Of a stretch of 64,000 nucleotides of DNA, positions 34,210 to 44,138 are shown piece after piece. The notes under the pieces are model-generated. The model was not told the origin of the DNA. It ran no database searches and saw only the letters and a list, made by a program, of their open reading frames with translations. Source of the DNA: Buxus sempervirens (taxonomy: Eukaryota > Streptophyta > Magnoliopsida > Buxales > Buxaceae); contig OX387193.1 in assembly GCA_947561395.2 (NCBI GenBank), positions 17,244,534 to 17,308,533 on the forward strand, read 5' to 3'. The first letter of the stretch is position 1. The number at the start of each line of letters is the position of its first letter. The translations under genes were made by a program, and so were the position numbers.

Positions 34210-36390
34210 CCACCAGGGAGACCATTGATCTTATACCTGTCAGTTTTGGAGACATCAATGGGATGTGTTTTGGGACAGCATGACGATACAGGCAGAAAGG
34301 AAAGGGCGATTTACTACCTAAGCAAGAAGTTTACAGAATATGAAGCAAAGTATTCCCCTTTGGAAAAGACATGTTGTGCTTTAGTGTGGGCAACTCAGAG
34401 ACTAAGGCACTATTTCCTTAGTCACGCCACATTATTGTTATCCCGAATGGACCCTTTGAAGTATTTATTTGAAAAACCGGCTTTAACTGGCAGAACAGCA
34501 AAGTGGCAGTTGTTGCTCTCTGAATTTGACCTCACATATATCACACAGAAGGCCATTAAGGGTCAAGCCATTGCAGATCACTTAGCTGCACACCCATTAC
34601 CAGAATACCAACCCTTAAAGACCAACTTCCCTGATGAGGCAATCCTGTTTGCTGAAGAGGAAGAAGGTGAAAGCTCATGGCAAATGTTTTTCGATGGGGC
34701 CGCCAATATGAATGGAAATGGAATAGGGGCTGTTCTGATCAAGCCAGATGGGGCACATATCCCAATCGTAGTAAAGCTAAGGTTCCAATGCACAAACAAT
34801 ATAGCAGAATATGAAGCATGCATAATTGGGTTGCAAGCGGCTTTAGACCATGAAGTAGAGGAACTTGACGTATATGGAGATTCGAGTCTTATCATCTTCC
34901 AAACAACCGGTGAATGGAAAACCAAGGATCACAAATTGATCCCCTATCACCAGTATTTGGAAGAAATAAGCACCAAGTTTACTCGAATTTCCTTCAATTA
35001 TATGCCAAGGGCCAAAAATCAGTTTGCGGATGCTCTAACAACACTGGCTTCAATGGTCAGTATGCCAGAAGGTGTTGATATTAGACCACTGGAAATTGAA
35101 GTCAGAGATGAGCCAGCCTATTGCCTTATTCTAGAAGAAACCCCAGAAGAAGTACCATGGTTTCAAGACATTAAGAACTTCCTAAATGATCGGAGTCTGC
35201 CAGAAAATGTCACCTCTACAGAGAAAAGAACAATACAAAGGTTGGCAGGACAGTTCTTATTAAGTGGTGGGCAGTTATACAAAAGATCACATAACAATAT
35301 CCTACTTAGATGTGTTGCCAAGACCGAATCAGAAAGGCTAATTGATATGGTACATGGAGGAGTTTGTGGACCCCATATGAACGGGCACATGCTTGCTAAG
35401 ACAATTCTGCGATTGGGATATTACTGGTCGACTATGGAACACGATTGCTATATACACGTCAAAAGGTGTCATTTATGCCAAGTATACGCGGATAACAAGA
35501 ATGCACCCCCAAGTGAATTACACAGCATGACATCCCCGTGGCCCTTCTCCATGTGGGGTATGGATGTCATTGGAATGATCTATCCGAAGGCATCAAATGG
35601 ACATAGATTTATACTCGTAGCAATCGATTATTTTACCAAGTGGGTAGAAGCGGTTTCTTATGCAAACATTAGGAGTAGCCATGTTCTTAAGTTTTTGAAG
35701 CACAACATCATTTGTCGCTACGGTTTGCCAAGTGCCATAGTAACAGACAATGCTTCAAACCTTAAGAACAAAGACATGAGGAAGATGTGTGAACAATTTC
35801 AGATTACTCATCATAAGTCATCTCCTTATAGACCAAAGATGAATGGGGCAGTAGAAGCAGCAAATAAGAATATAAAGAAGATTATTCAAAAGATGGTAGT
35901 AAGTTTCAAAGATTGGCATGAAATGCTGCCACTGGCCCTACATGCTTACAGAACCTCGATTCGGACTTCTACAGGGGCAACCCCATATTCCCTAGTCTAT
36001 GGAATGGAAGCAGTGTTACCAGTGGAAGTGGAAATACCTTCACTAAGGGTGCTAATGGAAGCTGAATGGATACAGTCTAGGCATGATCAACTCAATTTAA
36101 TAGAAGAAAAGCGTTTGAAGGCACTTAGTCATGGCCAATTGTATCGGAAGAGGATGGCCAGGGCTTACAATAAGAAGGTAAAGCCCAGAACTTTCCAAGA
36201 AGGAAATTTGGTATTGAAGAAACTTTTACCCTTTTTGGAAGACCCTCGTGGAAAATTCAAGCCAAATTGGGAAGGGCCTTATGTGGTTAAGAAGGTCCTA
36301 TCAGGGGGAGCTCTCATCTTAACAGAGATGGATGGGAAAGATTTTCCTGAGCCAATTAACTCTGATGCAGTAAAAAGATATTTTCCTTGA
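34210..36390 (+). CDS. Element B pol, RNase H, archaeal-type RNase H and integrase (open fragment)
   Basis: The frame is open for more than 720 codons after S4. Domains: first RNase H (LYLSVLETSMGCVLGQHDD, YYLSKKFTEYEAKYSPLEK); second RNase H (QMFFDGAANMNGNGIGAVL, AEYEACIIGLQAALD, YGDSSLIIFQ, AKNQFADAL); integrase zinc-binding region (HMNGHMLAKTILRLGYYWST, then CHLCQ); integrase core with D in WGMDVIGMI, D in TDNASN and E in MNGAVEAANKN; and a C-terminal GKFKPNWEGPYVV module. The second RNase H marks the Tat/Ogre lineage. Integrase inserts the DNA copy and RNase H removes the RNA template. It is intact as sequence but cut off from its own start by S4, so it is a gene fragment. Confidence 0.93.
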   Translation, partial: PPGRPLILYLSVLETSMGCVLGQHDDTGRKERAIYYLSKKFTEYEAKYSPLEKTCCALVWATQRLRHYFLSHATLLLSRMDPLKYLFEKPALTGRTAKWQLLLSEFDLTYITQKAIKGQAIADHLAAHPLPEYQPLKTNFPDEAILFAEEEEGESSWQMFFDGAANMNGNGIGAVLIKPDGAHIPIVVKLRFQCTNNIAEYEACIIGLQAALDHEVEELDVYGDSSLIIFQTTGEWKTKDHKLIPYHQYLEEISTKFTRISFNYMPRAKNQFADALTTLASMVSMPEGVDIRPLEIEVRDEPAYCLILEETPEEVPWFQDIKNFLNDRSLPENVTSTEKRTIQRLAGQFLLSGGQLYKRSHNNILLRCVAKTESERLIDMVHGGVCGPHMNGHMLAKTILRLGYYWSTMEHDCYIHVKRCHLCQVYADNKNAPPSELHSMTSPWPFSMWGMDVIGMIYPKASNGHRFILVAIDYFTKWVEAVSYANIRSSHVLKFLKHNIICRYGLPSAIVTDNASNLKNKDMRKMCEQFQITHHKSSPYRPKMNGAVEAANKNIKKIIQKMVVSFKDWHEMLPLALHAYRTSIRTSTGATPYSLVYGMEAVLPVEVEIPSLRVLMEAEWIQSRHDQLNLIEEKRLKALSHGQLYRKRMARAYNKKVKPRTFQEGNLVLKKLLPFLEDPRGKFKPNWEGPYVVKKVLSGGALILTEMDGKDFPEPINSDAVKRYFP

Positions 36391-37327
36391 ATGAATATTA
36401 CTAGGAAGTGATCTGAGGCCATCTTTCCTTATATCCCAAAATTTGCATCCCTAGTCAAGTCAATTTGAGCCTGTTCGTCTTCTTTTGTTAAACCTAAACT
36501 GGACTTACAGTCTTATACTGGGGCAAGGCCAATAAGGGCAAAGCCAATAGGGGCAAAAAGAAAAAAAATAAGAAAAAAAGAGAGAAGAAAAAAAATAGGG
36601 GCAAAAGAAAGCCAAATAAAAAAGAAGGGGAATGGGATTGAATTCACCATGGCTGTAAGTCCGATTGACCCATTTTTTATACTTAGAAAATTTTGAGCCT
36701 TTAATACCTCTTCTTTCATAAACCGAGCTTAGCCTTTGTTTCGTCCTATTATTAAGCCCTCAGTGATTTTAGTATATTCATTCAACTTTCAGAGTAAGAT
36801 TGGTGATGACAGAATGCAGAAGCCAACCCTAGTGAAAACCGTAATTGGCGCTAGGGGGAAAAGGGGCAAGAGAAAAAAAAAAGAAAAGAAAAAGAATCAA
36901 GGGTTGAGTTGATCATGTGGTCTAAGTTTCAAATCAGCATGAGCACTAGAAACTGAACAGATTAGCAAGGTCAGTCATGAAGGAAATGCCATTTGGGGAT
37001 GACTCTAAAGGTCACATGGTAGACAGATTTGGTCTCTCCCTATTGCTTGGATTACCCTTTTCATTATTCAACCTAATTTTAATTCCTTTAATTATATGTG
37101 ATTAAGTATTTTGGATCAGCTTTTAAAAAAAAAACTATACTTTGGCCAGTGATGAGAAATCAAATACTTTTTCAATAAACTTCTGTTTTTATAAGCATCT
37201 GAGAATTCTAAGGCCAATAATATAAAACCTATTTTTGAATTAAATCTATTGTCTTTCCACTAATGGAGTTTGCTTTTGTATAAAAGTATGAAAAAAAAAA
37301 GATAAAAGATACAAAAGATAAATGAAT
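36391..37327. other. Conserved non-coding spacer between pol and aORF1, element B
   Basis: No gene is seen. It aligns with element A 17255-18188 through blocks such as AAACCTAAACTGGACTTACA, AACCGAGC.TAGCCTTTGTTTC, TTGGATTACCCTTTTCATTA and CTATACTTTGGCCAGTGATGA. Both convergent transcripts should end in or near it. A-rich tracts differ between the copies while the blocks are kept. Confidence 0.6.
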
Positions 37328-39121
37328 CTAATCCCTACTCCCTAACTGCTCCTCAAGCTCCCTATTCCTAGCTGCCTGAGTTGCAATGATTCCAGAAGCT
37401 CCTTCTGCATCAGGATCACTCAAAAAGGAGATGATCTCATCTGAAAGAGAATGCTTGATCTTCAACGCCCTAAGGTCAACCAGGGAATCCTGATATTTCT
37501 TCCGCATCACGCGGACTTCAAAGCGACGCGCCTGTCGTTGTTCTTCAAGTTTCTTTTCCAGGGCAAGGTGGCAAGACTTCTGCTCTTCAAGTTGTCTCTC
37601 CAGATTAATACCCTTTATCCTGAGCTCTTGTGCTTCTCGCACCCAAATTTGTTGAAGCCGCTTGTGGGTTGCCCTTTTAGACTCCAGGATGTCCTCATAA
37701 GTAGGGGGAAGAACTGCAGGAGGATCCTCTGGTACTGGGGCATGACTCTGCACCTGCTCTTTGATCCAGAATTGATAATCCTTCACATGGGACTCTGAAA
37801 AGACAGAACCCCGCAGAAAACGGACGTAGGACCACTCTTTCATTAATTGAGCATTTAGCCCCATGGTGGCTGGTGTAAGTGGCCCTAAAAGCTTCTCATA
37901 TCCAGTAGGGATCATAATTCCCTGGATCGCTCTAAACTGCCGAAGAACCCTCAATGGAAGATAGAGAACAGCAGATTTCAAGCCTGCTAGGACCAGAAAG
38001 TTTTTATCTCTAAAGCTGATCACTGTCTCTGGAGTGGGCTGATAAGTGCCAGGCCATCCCACTTGATCATCCTGGAGAGTACCCAAGAAAGTGAACCAGC
38101 CTTGCTTGCCACCTTGGATGTTAGGACATCCCCTATTGCTCATCAAAACAGGAACTTTCAATCTTGGAAAGAAGCGGCGAGTTATTTCTTCAACCTGGCT
38201 AAGGTGGTCAAGCAACCAAAGCTGCAGAAAAAGGGAGTATTTCAATTTATTTCCAAAAAGAAAACAAAAAAAAGAGAGAGAAAAAAAAAGGAAAAGAAAA
38301 AAAGAGGAGAAAGAAAAAGAAAAAGAGAAGAAGAAAAAAAAAGAAAAAGAAAAAGAGAAGAAGAAAAAAAAAGGAAAGAAAAAAAAAGAAGAAGAAAAAA
38401 AATTATTATTAAATAGTTTTACCTGTAGGATAGGGGCGCAGGCAAGGAAGCGTTTCTTCTTCCTGAAATAGCAGTTAGTCAGGGCCTGGTATATCTCTGC
38501 TAAGATCATAGGGGCCAACCTCTCGCGTTCCCTAACCTGGCAGATAACTGAGATGAGAACCAAGTCAACCTGGTCATCACCCCGTGGAAAAAGCAGCTGA
38601 TTGACCACTACCAAAGTCAAAGCATTAAACCTGGCATCCTTGTCTTCACTCCTCAAAAGCTTTTCAGTCAGAAAGGTCTTGGACAAGGTCAATAGTGCAT
38701 CAGAATTTCCTAGGTCCTTCTTCCCTATACTCAAGAAAGTGGAAGCCTCTTTTTTATAACTAAGCTTTAGGGGTGGGTTCACAACTTTTTCAGAAAATCT
38801 TAGGCCAAGGATGGTTTCAATTTCTTCTATGGTAGGAGTCATCTCTTTATCATCAAACCGAAAAAGGTTCAGTTAAGGTACCCAGTGTCCAATCAAAGCT
38901 TCAATAATTTCCCACTTAAAGGGAATTTTAGGGAGGTGTAGGATATGCCCTAAGTGGATGGAACCCCAGCGAATCTCCTCATCAAGGGTCATGGAGTTAA
39001 CCCATCTATCATAGAAGGAGTCCACAACATTATACCTGGTGAGATTTAGAGGTTTTGATCTAACATGCTGTCTCGCAGGAGGAGATTCAATGGCAGGAGA
39101 AAGCGGCGTAGGGGAAGCCAT
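37328..39121 (-). pseudogene. Element B antisense gene 1 (aORF1), plant-mobile-domain-like, one intron
   Basis: It reads opposite to gag-pol. Exon 1 runs 39121 to 38423 (MASPTPLS; LNLTRYNVVDSFYDRWVN; FKWEIIEALIGHWVP; MTPTIEEIETILGLRF; LVVVNQLLF). The intron is 38422 to 38222 (201 bp, CAG|GTAAAA...CTGCAG, almost pure pyrimidine on this strand). Exon 2 runs 38221 to 37328 and includes GCPNIQGGKQGWFTFLGTLQ, SFRDKNFLVLAGLKSAVLYL, then a long coiled coil (AQELRIKGINLERQLEEQ) to LEEQLGSRD. PMD proteins are plant proteins often found in transposons; their biochemical role is unclear. One stop (TAA, 38875-38873) interrupts exon 1 where A has Asp. The upstream in-frame ATG at 39178 is an alternative start. 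Confidence 0.75.
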
Positions 39122-39212
39122 GGAAGCGCTAAAGAAGCCAAGGAAAGCGAGAAAAGACGTGCTCAGGGAGTTTTCCAACTAGTAAAAGTGTTACAATGAC
39201 GTTCCCTATGAG

Positions 39213-39378
39213 TTTATATAGAAAAAATCATAAGGCAGTAAATTCCGTAATTATACTACGGGCAAAGCTCGCCCGTATAGGAACTACGGACACCCCTGAC
39301 CGTGAAAACTTCACGGGCAGAGTGCGCCCGTAGTAATTTTACGGTCACGGCTTGCTCGTAGTCTAAGTACGGTTACTT
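39213..39378 (-). promoter_or_regulatory. Probable promoter of element B aORF1: TATA box plus 28-bp palindrome array
   Basis: On the minus strand, TATATAAA (39220-39213) lies about 92 bp before the conserved ATG at 39121. Just upstream is an array with plus-strand unit starts at 39258, 39286, 39313, 39341 and 39369 (steps 28, 27, 28, 28), for example ACGGGCAAAGCTCGCCCGT. The arrangement matches element A 20002-20165. Stretch 39379-39593 holds no other gene. Confidence 0.62.
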
Positions 39379-39593
39379 CCGAAAAATGCAAAAAAATTGG
39401 GCAGTTTTAATTTCTTTGTTTTCCTAAGCTTCACCTGTTCCTGTTTTAACATTCATCATGTAATAAAAACTGAAAAGAAAGAAGAAAAGTACACAAATGA
39501 ACACAAATCAAACTTCTTTTATATATATATGAGAATGTTTATATGACTGTCATCAAAAATACAAATGTACATAAGAGAATCCTAATCTATTGT

Positions 39594-42434
39594 CTACGCA
39601 GGTCCACCCCTACGGCCACGGCCTCGACCACGGCCTGAAGATCGCCTGCACTCAAAGACATGCCGCACAATATTGCGGGCTGTGCTACGAGTCATCCTGC
39701 TCAAAACAGACTGAATATCATACCACATATATAAAGGCACAAGGCCAGCAGTGGGATGATCAGGAGGGACGTACCCTGAAGTATCCACATATCCCGTAGA
39801 CTCGGGATCAGAATCAGTACGGGAAGAATCCGCTGAAGGATCAGCAGCAGCCGGCGTCTCCTCTACAGCCTCCATAGCAGGACCAGCAGGAGCAGATGCC
39901 CCAGGTACATCAGCATCAGGACCAGGCTCTACATGATCAACTGTAGCCTCCTCCATCACCACAGCCTCCACGGTAGGCTCTACCACAGCGGCGTCCATAG
40001 CCGAATCCATATCTACATCAGCAGATGCATCAGAAGCAGTCTCAGCTACTGGGGCAGACTCTGGCACATCCTCAGCAGCAGGTACAATATCAGCCTCGAC
40101 CTCGAGCTCTGCTGCAGGAACCTCTACTGGACTGGGAGACGTCACGAACTCCACCCGTGCCACAGAAAATACCTCATCTCGAAAATGCATGGGCACAGGT
40201 GAAGCAGGTGAAGAAGGGCCGGATGTATCCTCCTAAAACTAAGAGAAGGAATTTCAGTCAGAACAGGACAAACAAATACAAGAATAGGAATGGAAATAAA
40301 AGAAAAAAATTAACCTGAGTATAAGATGGACCCGCCTGGTCCTGTGCATCAGATGGACCCTCCTGGCCTTGTGCTCTAGCTAGCTGCCCCCGGAGGTCTG
40401 AAATGGTAACATAGAGGGCATCCCGCTCGACGATCGCAGCATCTCGCTGGTGCTCCAAATCAGCATATCGAGACCGGATCTCTACCAACTGAGCCTCCTG
40501 AAAGAAAAAAGAAAGGGTCAGAAAATGTCAAGAACAAATGAAAATAGAAAGGTGAAAAGGAATAAGGCATACCTTAGTGTCATAGGCCCTAATCACTACC
40601 CCTCCAATCTCAGTGACTCCGCCACGGACAGGCATAGGTGGCATGAGGCACCCAACAGAAGCTCGCCTGAACCAGGCATCATAGTCACCCTCCTCCAATA
40701 ATGTCTCTGCCTCAGTCCAATCCAGGAACTGGGCAGGATCGACAGGCATAGGAGGGTAGGAAGGAGTAGTATCTGGCGGGATGGCAGGAATCCGCGGCTC
40801 TCCCACATGCTGAAAGAAGAAGCGCTCGCTGCAGTACCAGATGCTGCCCAGCTGACCAATAAAGAACTGGTATCTCTGTCGTCTCTGGTCAGGGACGAAA
40901 GCATCATCTCTGGCTGCATGCAGGGCCAGCACCTCATGAATGTCCTCCATCCTGGGGACAAATAGCTGACAAACAGAACAGGACATCAGATATGTGATTC
41001 AGAAAGAAAAGAAAAGAAGGAAGTAGAGGAATTAAAGAAGATTACCTCAGACCGGTATAGCCTGTCCAAGTGGGCCCGGGCGGACCTGGGACGACTCTTT
41101 TCAGAGTCGTGCTCTACATGACACCATCTACGTGCCATGGGATACGTCTCCTCAGACATCGTAGAGGTAGGACGGAAATAGGGTATATAAACCCTAGCAA
41201 AAAACTGAAAAAAAAAAAGAAAAGATCAGAAGAATAGAAAATGAGAAAAAAGAAAGAGAAATAAATATTTCACCTGCAAAAAGGGCCAGAAGAATCTGCA
41301 TCCAACTCCAGCTCCTCTGGAAGTAGAGAGGCCGCTCACTGATCGGCGAAGGCCGGCCAAAATAGTACCAAAAATGAGCGGGCCCCAGGCGTACCTCCTC
41401 GCTCGATGAAGATCTCCCAGTAAGCTCAGGAAATGAGGACTAACTGAAGTCGTGTCCTCTGGGAAGAAGCAGGATCCCATCATATACAGAAAAGAAACCG
41501 GAAGGCGAACGGGAAAACATGATCACCAGAAGCAAGCTGGCCAAACTGCCTCCTCCTGAAGGTCTCTCTCAACCATGTCAGAGACAATCTAGCTCTCCTC
41601 CGATCCCATGCCTCAGGAGGCAGCACGATATATCCAAGATAAGCTGCAACCTCATCAGCCTCTGGCATCGCCATCTCAGGAATAACATCACCAATCATCC
41701 TAATCCCGGTGATGAGCGTGAAATCAGAAGGCCGGATCCCAATCTCAATATCTGGGAAGTGGAAGCTCAAAGTCTCCGGGAAGAATCTCTCGAGCAATGC
41801 AGCAATGAGGGCTCGATCCAAGCGAACGTCCGGGATGGTGATAAACATACCAAAACCATACAAGCCTAGCTCCGGACGGTAGGCCGAACTGCAAGCTCCC
41901 AAAAATCTAGTGAAGCTAACCCAGCTCCCTCTATAGTGGGACATAGCAAACTCCAAGGGGATATCCGCCCTAATACACGCTGAGGGATGAGTCCTCAAGC
42001 CATGCAAAAGATCGGTATCCCTAATCTGGGCAGCCACCTCCTCAGGGATCTCAACCCTGGTCCTGGCCTCATCTCTACCACGGCCCCCTCTGCGGCCTCC
42101 TCTACGGCCCTCATCATGGCCTCCATCTCGGCCTCCACCTCTGCGCCTGCTATGGCTCCTATCTCTTCCCGAAGCCTCAACAGCCGGCTAAAAAGAAAAT
42201 AATTGAAAGAAGGAAAAGATCAAGAGGAGATATTTTGAGAATATTGAATTTAGAAGAGTTAGAATATACCTCTGGGGTCGCCTCACGCGAATCCCTAGAA
42301 GGGAGATCAGGGACATCAGAATCTGAATCCCTCTCGGCCCTCGAAGACGAGACCACATCAGCAGGATCACGCCTAACCCTCGAAGAGGAAGGCTCATCCG
42401 CAGGATCCCTGGAAGCTGATCGAAGGCGGGCCAT
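39594..42434 (-). CDS. Element B antisense gene 2 (aORF2), PMD-like, six exons
   Basis: The model runs on the minus strand: exon 1 42434-42270, exon 2 42187-41274, exon 3 41204-41046, exon 4 40965-40573, exon 5 40497-40315, exon 6 40232-39594. All introns are GT...AG and each junction keeps frame. Exon 1 is acidic/Ser-rich. Exon 2 opens with an R/G-rich stretch (RRGGRRGGRGRDEA) and carries the PMD-like core (GSWVSFTRFLG; YGFGMFITIPDVRLDRALI; FPDIEIGIRPSDFTLITGI). Exon 4 has QRYQFFIGQLGSIWYCSERF and GDYDAWFRRASVGCLM. Exon 5 is coiled-coil-like. Exon 6 is Ala/Glu/Val-rich and ends GRGRGRGRRGGPA. One apparent frameshift lies near 41490 in exon 2; otherwise it is open. The function is unknown. 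The element A copy has the same order. Confidence 0.72.
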
Positions 42435-44122
42435 CTATGGTTCAAAACAGGGAGTTGGTTAATTATTCTTGTTAAAATTTTTAATTGCTTTATTTTAACC
42501 AAGTTTAATTGATTAGCAGGAAAAAGAAAAATGGAGAATGGAAGAAAGTGCCTCAGAAACTCTCGATCAAATCAAGAATTAACTGAAGGAGTTTATATTT
42601 TTCTAAAAATATTTTGTCTGTCTTCGCTTTAAAAATTATATAGAGAAACTGTGTAAGAAGTACATGCTTCTTATAGGTTCTCTTTATATAAAAATAAAAA
42701 AAAATGTGTGTGGATGTTTATTCCTTGGTATGTCCTAAAGATATCTAATCATTTATTTTACTTGGTTTCAGGACAATCAAAGCATGCCAAGATGTTTAAA
42801 TATCATGTGAATCAATGATCGATTCATGCCAAGACATTAAGTATTCCGCTTCAGGGAATAAAATCCAAGTCTAAACAAGTATGGCAGCACCACAGGCCAA
42901 AAGCCAAGATGGAGATATCACAATTGCACTTGAGACTTAAAAATAAGGATGCTCTAGCAGTTAATAGAGTAGCATTCAAGAAGAAGGCTGATCAAATCAG
43001 GCAAAATACAGCAATTCAAAGCTAACATTTCAAGACAGAAAATTGCATGAGACAGCTTCTTACTTCAAAGGAATAAGCAAGTTTCGACCAAATAGAACAG
43101 ATTTCGGTCAAACAAGATGAGCAATACAAACAGGATAATCATGAAGTGTCCAAGGCATTAAACAGTTACAATCTTAATCATATTCAGATGCTCAGAGAAA
43201 ATTGCAAGGAATGGTCGAACAAAAATCATAGATATAATCTGTTAAGGAATGCAAGAAAAATGAAATGATTGTTTCGGCATACCTGTTTATGTGGAAATGA
43301 GCAAAGAAAGGATCGAAATGCTAAGCTCACTCACGGATGATAGCTGATGTTTGGGGATGCTTTGAACGAAATCCCAAGTGACGAGAAGGAGCAGCACTGG
43401 TCTGGAAATGAGGAAGCTTGACTCAAAAATGGTCAAAGCAAGTTTCGGTAGTGGCTCAAAGTGAAGAGGACTCACCGGAGGAGAACAGGAATCACCGGAA
43501 AATGGGAGTAGTCGCCGGAGAACAATGATGGTGGGAGAAGAACAGTAATCACCGGAGGAAGGAGTCGGACTGTTGAAGGGGAAGAGAAAGAACCGTAAGA
43601 GAGAATACGGGCGCAGAGAAATTAGGGCAGAAGTGCGAGCAGAGAAGGAAAAATTCGCATTCGCGGTCTTAAGAAGAGAGTAAAATCCGTAAACTCAGTA
43701 CGGGCATCAGACGCCCGTGAAAGTAATACGGTCCCGATCGCCCGTGAATAATCTACGAGTAACATTGGTCCGTGATACAAATACGGGCGAAGCCAAAAAT
43801 TGCATATTTTATCATTTTCTCCACTTTTTTCAAAAGATTAATGTTTATATTAGTTGTAAGTTGCAAGGATCGCCACCATACCCACTTTTGTTTAAAAATT
43901 TTGTCTCAAATCTCACTTCATAACCCACAAGTGCTCAGTGAGAGGAGAGAGGAGGATTTGGCCCTTAAGCTGAGGGACTTCTTAGCAAATCTTCCACAAT
44001 CAATTCTTTTTTCAAAAATCATCCATTTAATCCTTGCAAAGTGCAATTGATTAGACAAAAATCTCAGAAAGTGCAATTGGTGGGTCTTTTTGCTCTCTGC
44101 TTGTAATTGGTTCCAATTACCA
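42435..44122 (-). other. Region upstream of element B aORF2
   Basis: About 1.7 kb without a convincing ORF lies between the aORF2 start and the polypurine tract. On the minus strand it would be promoter and 5' UTR (a leader intron is possible). It contains repeated CACCGG/CCGGAG motifs (about 43465-43560) resembling those at 51900-52000 in element A, and a palindrome array at 43700-43800. A minus-strand TATATAA lies near 42648. Confidence 0.45.
43700..43800 (-). promoter_or_regulatory. 28-bp-period palindrome array upstream of element B aORF2
   Basis: Unit starts on the plus strand are 43700, 43728, 43755 and 43783 (steps 28, 27, 28). The best unit is ACGGGCATCAGACGCCCGT. It sits in the same place as the 39-bp array at 52120-52185 in element A. 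Confidence 0.65.
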
Positions 44123-44138
44123 GCAAAGAGGGGGCAGC
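44123..44138 (+). promoter_or_regulatory. Polypurine tract of element B
   Basis: CAAAGAGGGGGCAGC lies directly before the TG of LTR2. A purine run here primes plus-strand DNA synthesis in LTR retrotransposons. Element A has GCAAAGATGGGCAGT at the same place (52612-52626). Confidence 0.85.

Noticed and set aside
34210-34217. Exact 5-bp duplication for S4
   Set aside because: CCAGG is offset by three bases on the right side, so the duplication is imperfect or the end is shifted.
38270-38400. Lys/Glu-rich or poly-Phe protein in the GA-rich tract
   Set aside because: It is the polypyrimidine-rich intron of the antisense gene, with GT and AG at the expected borders.
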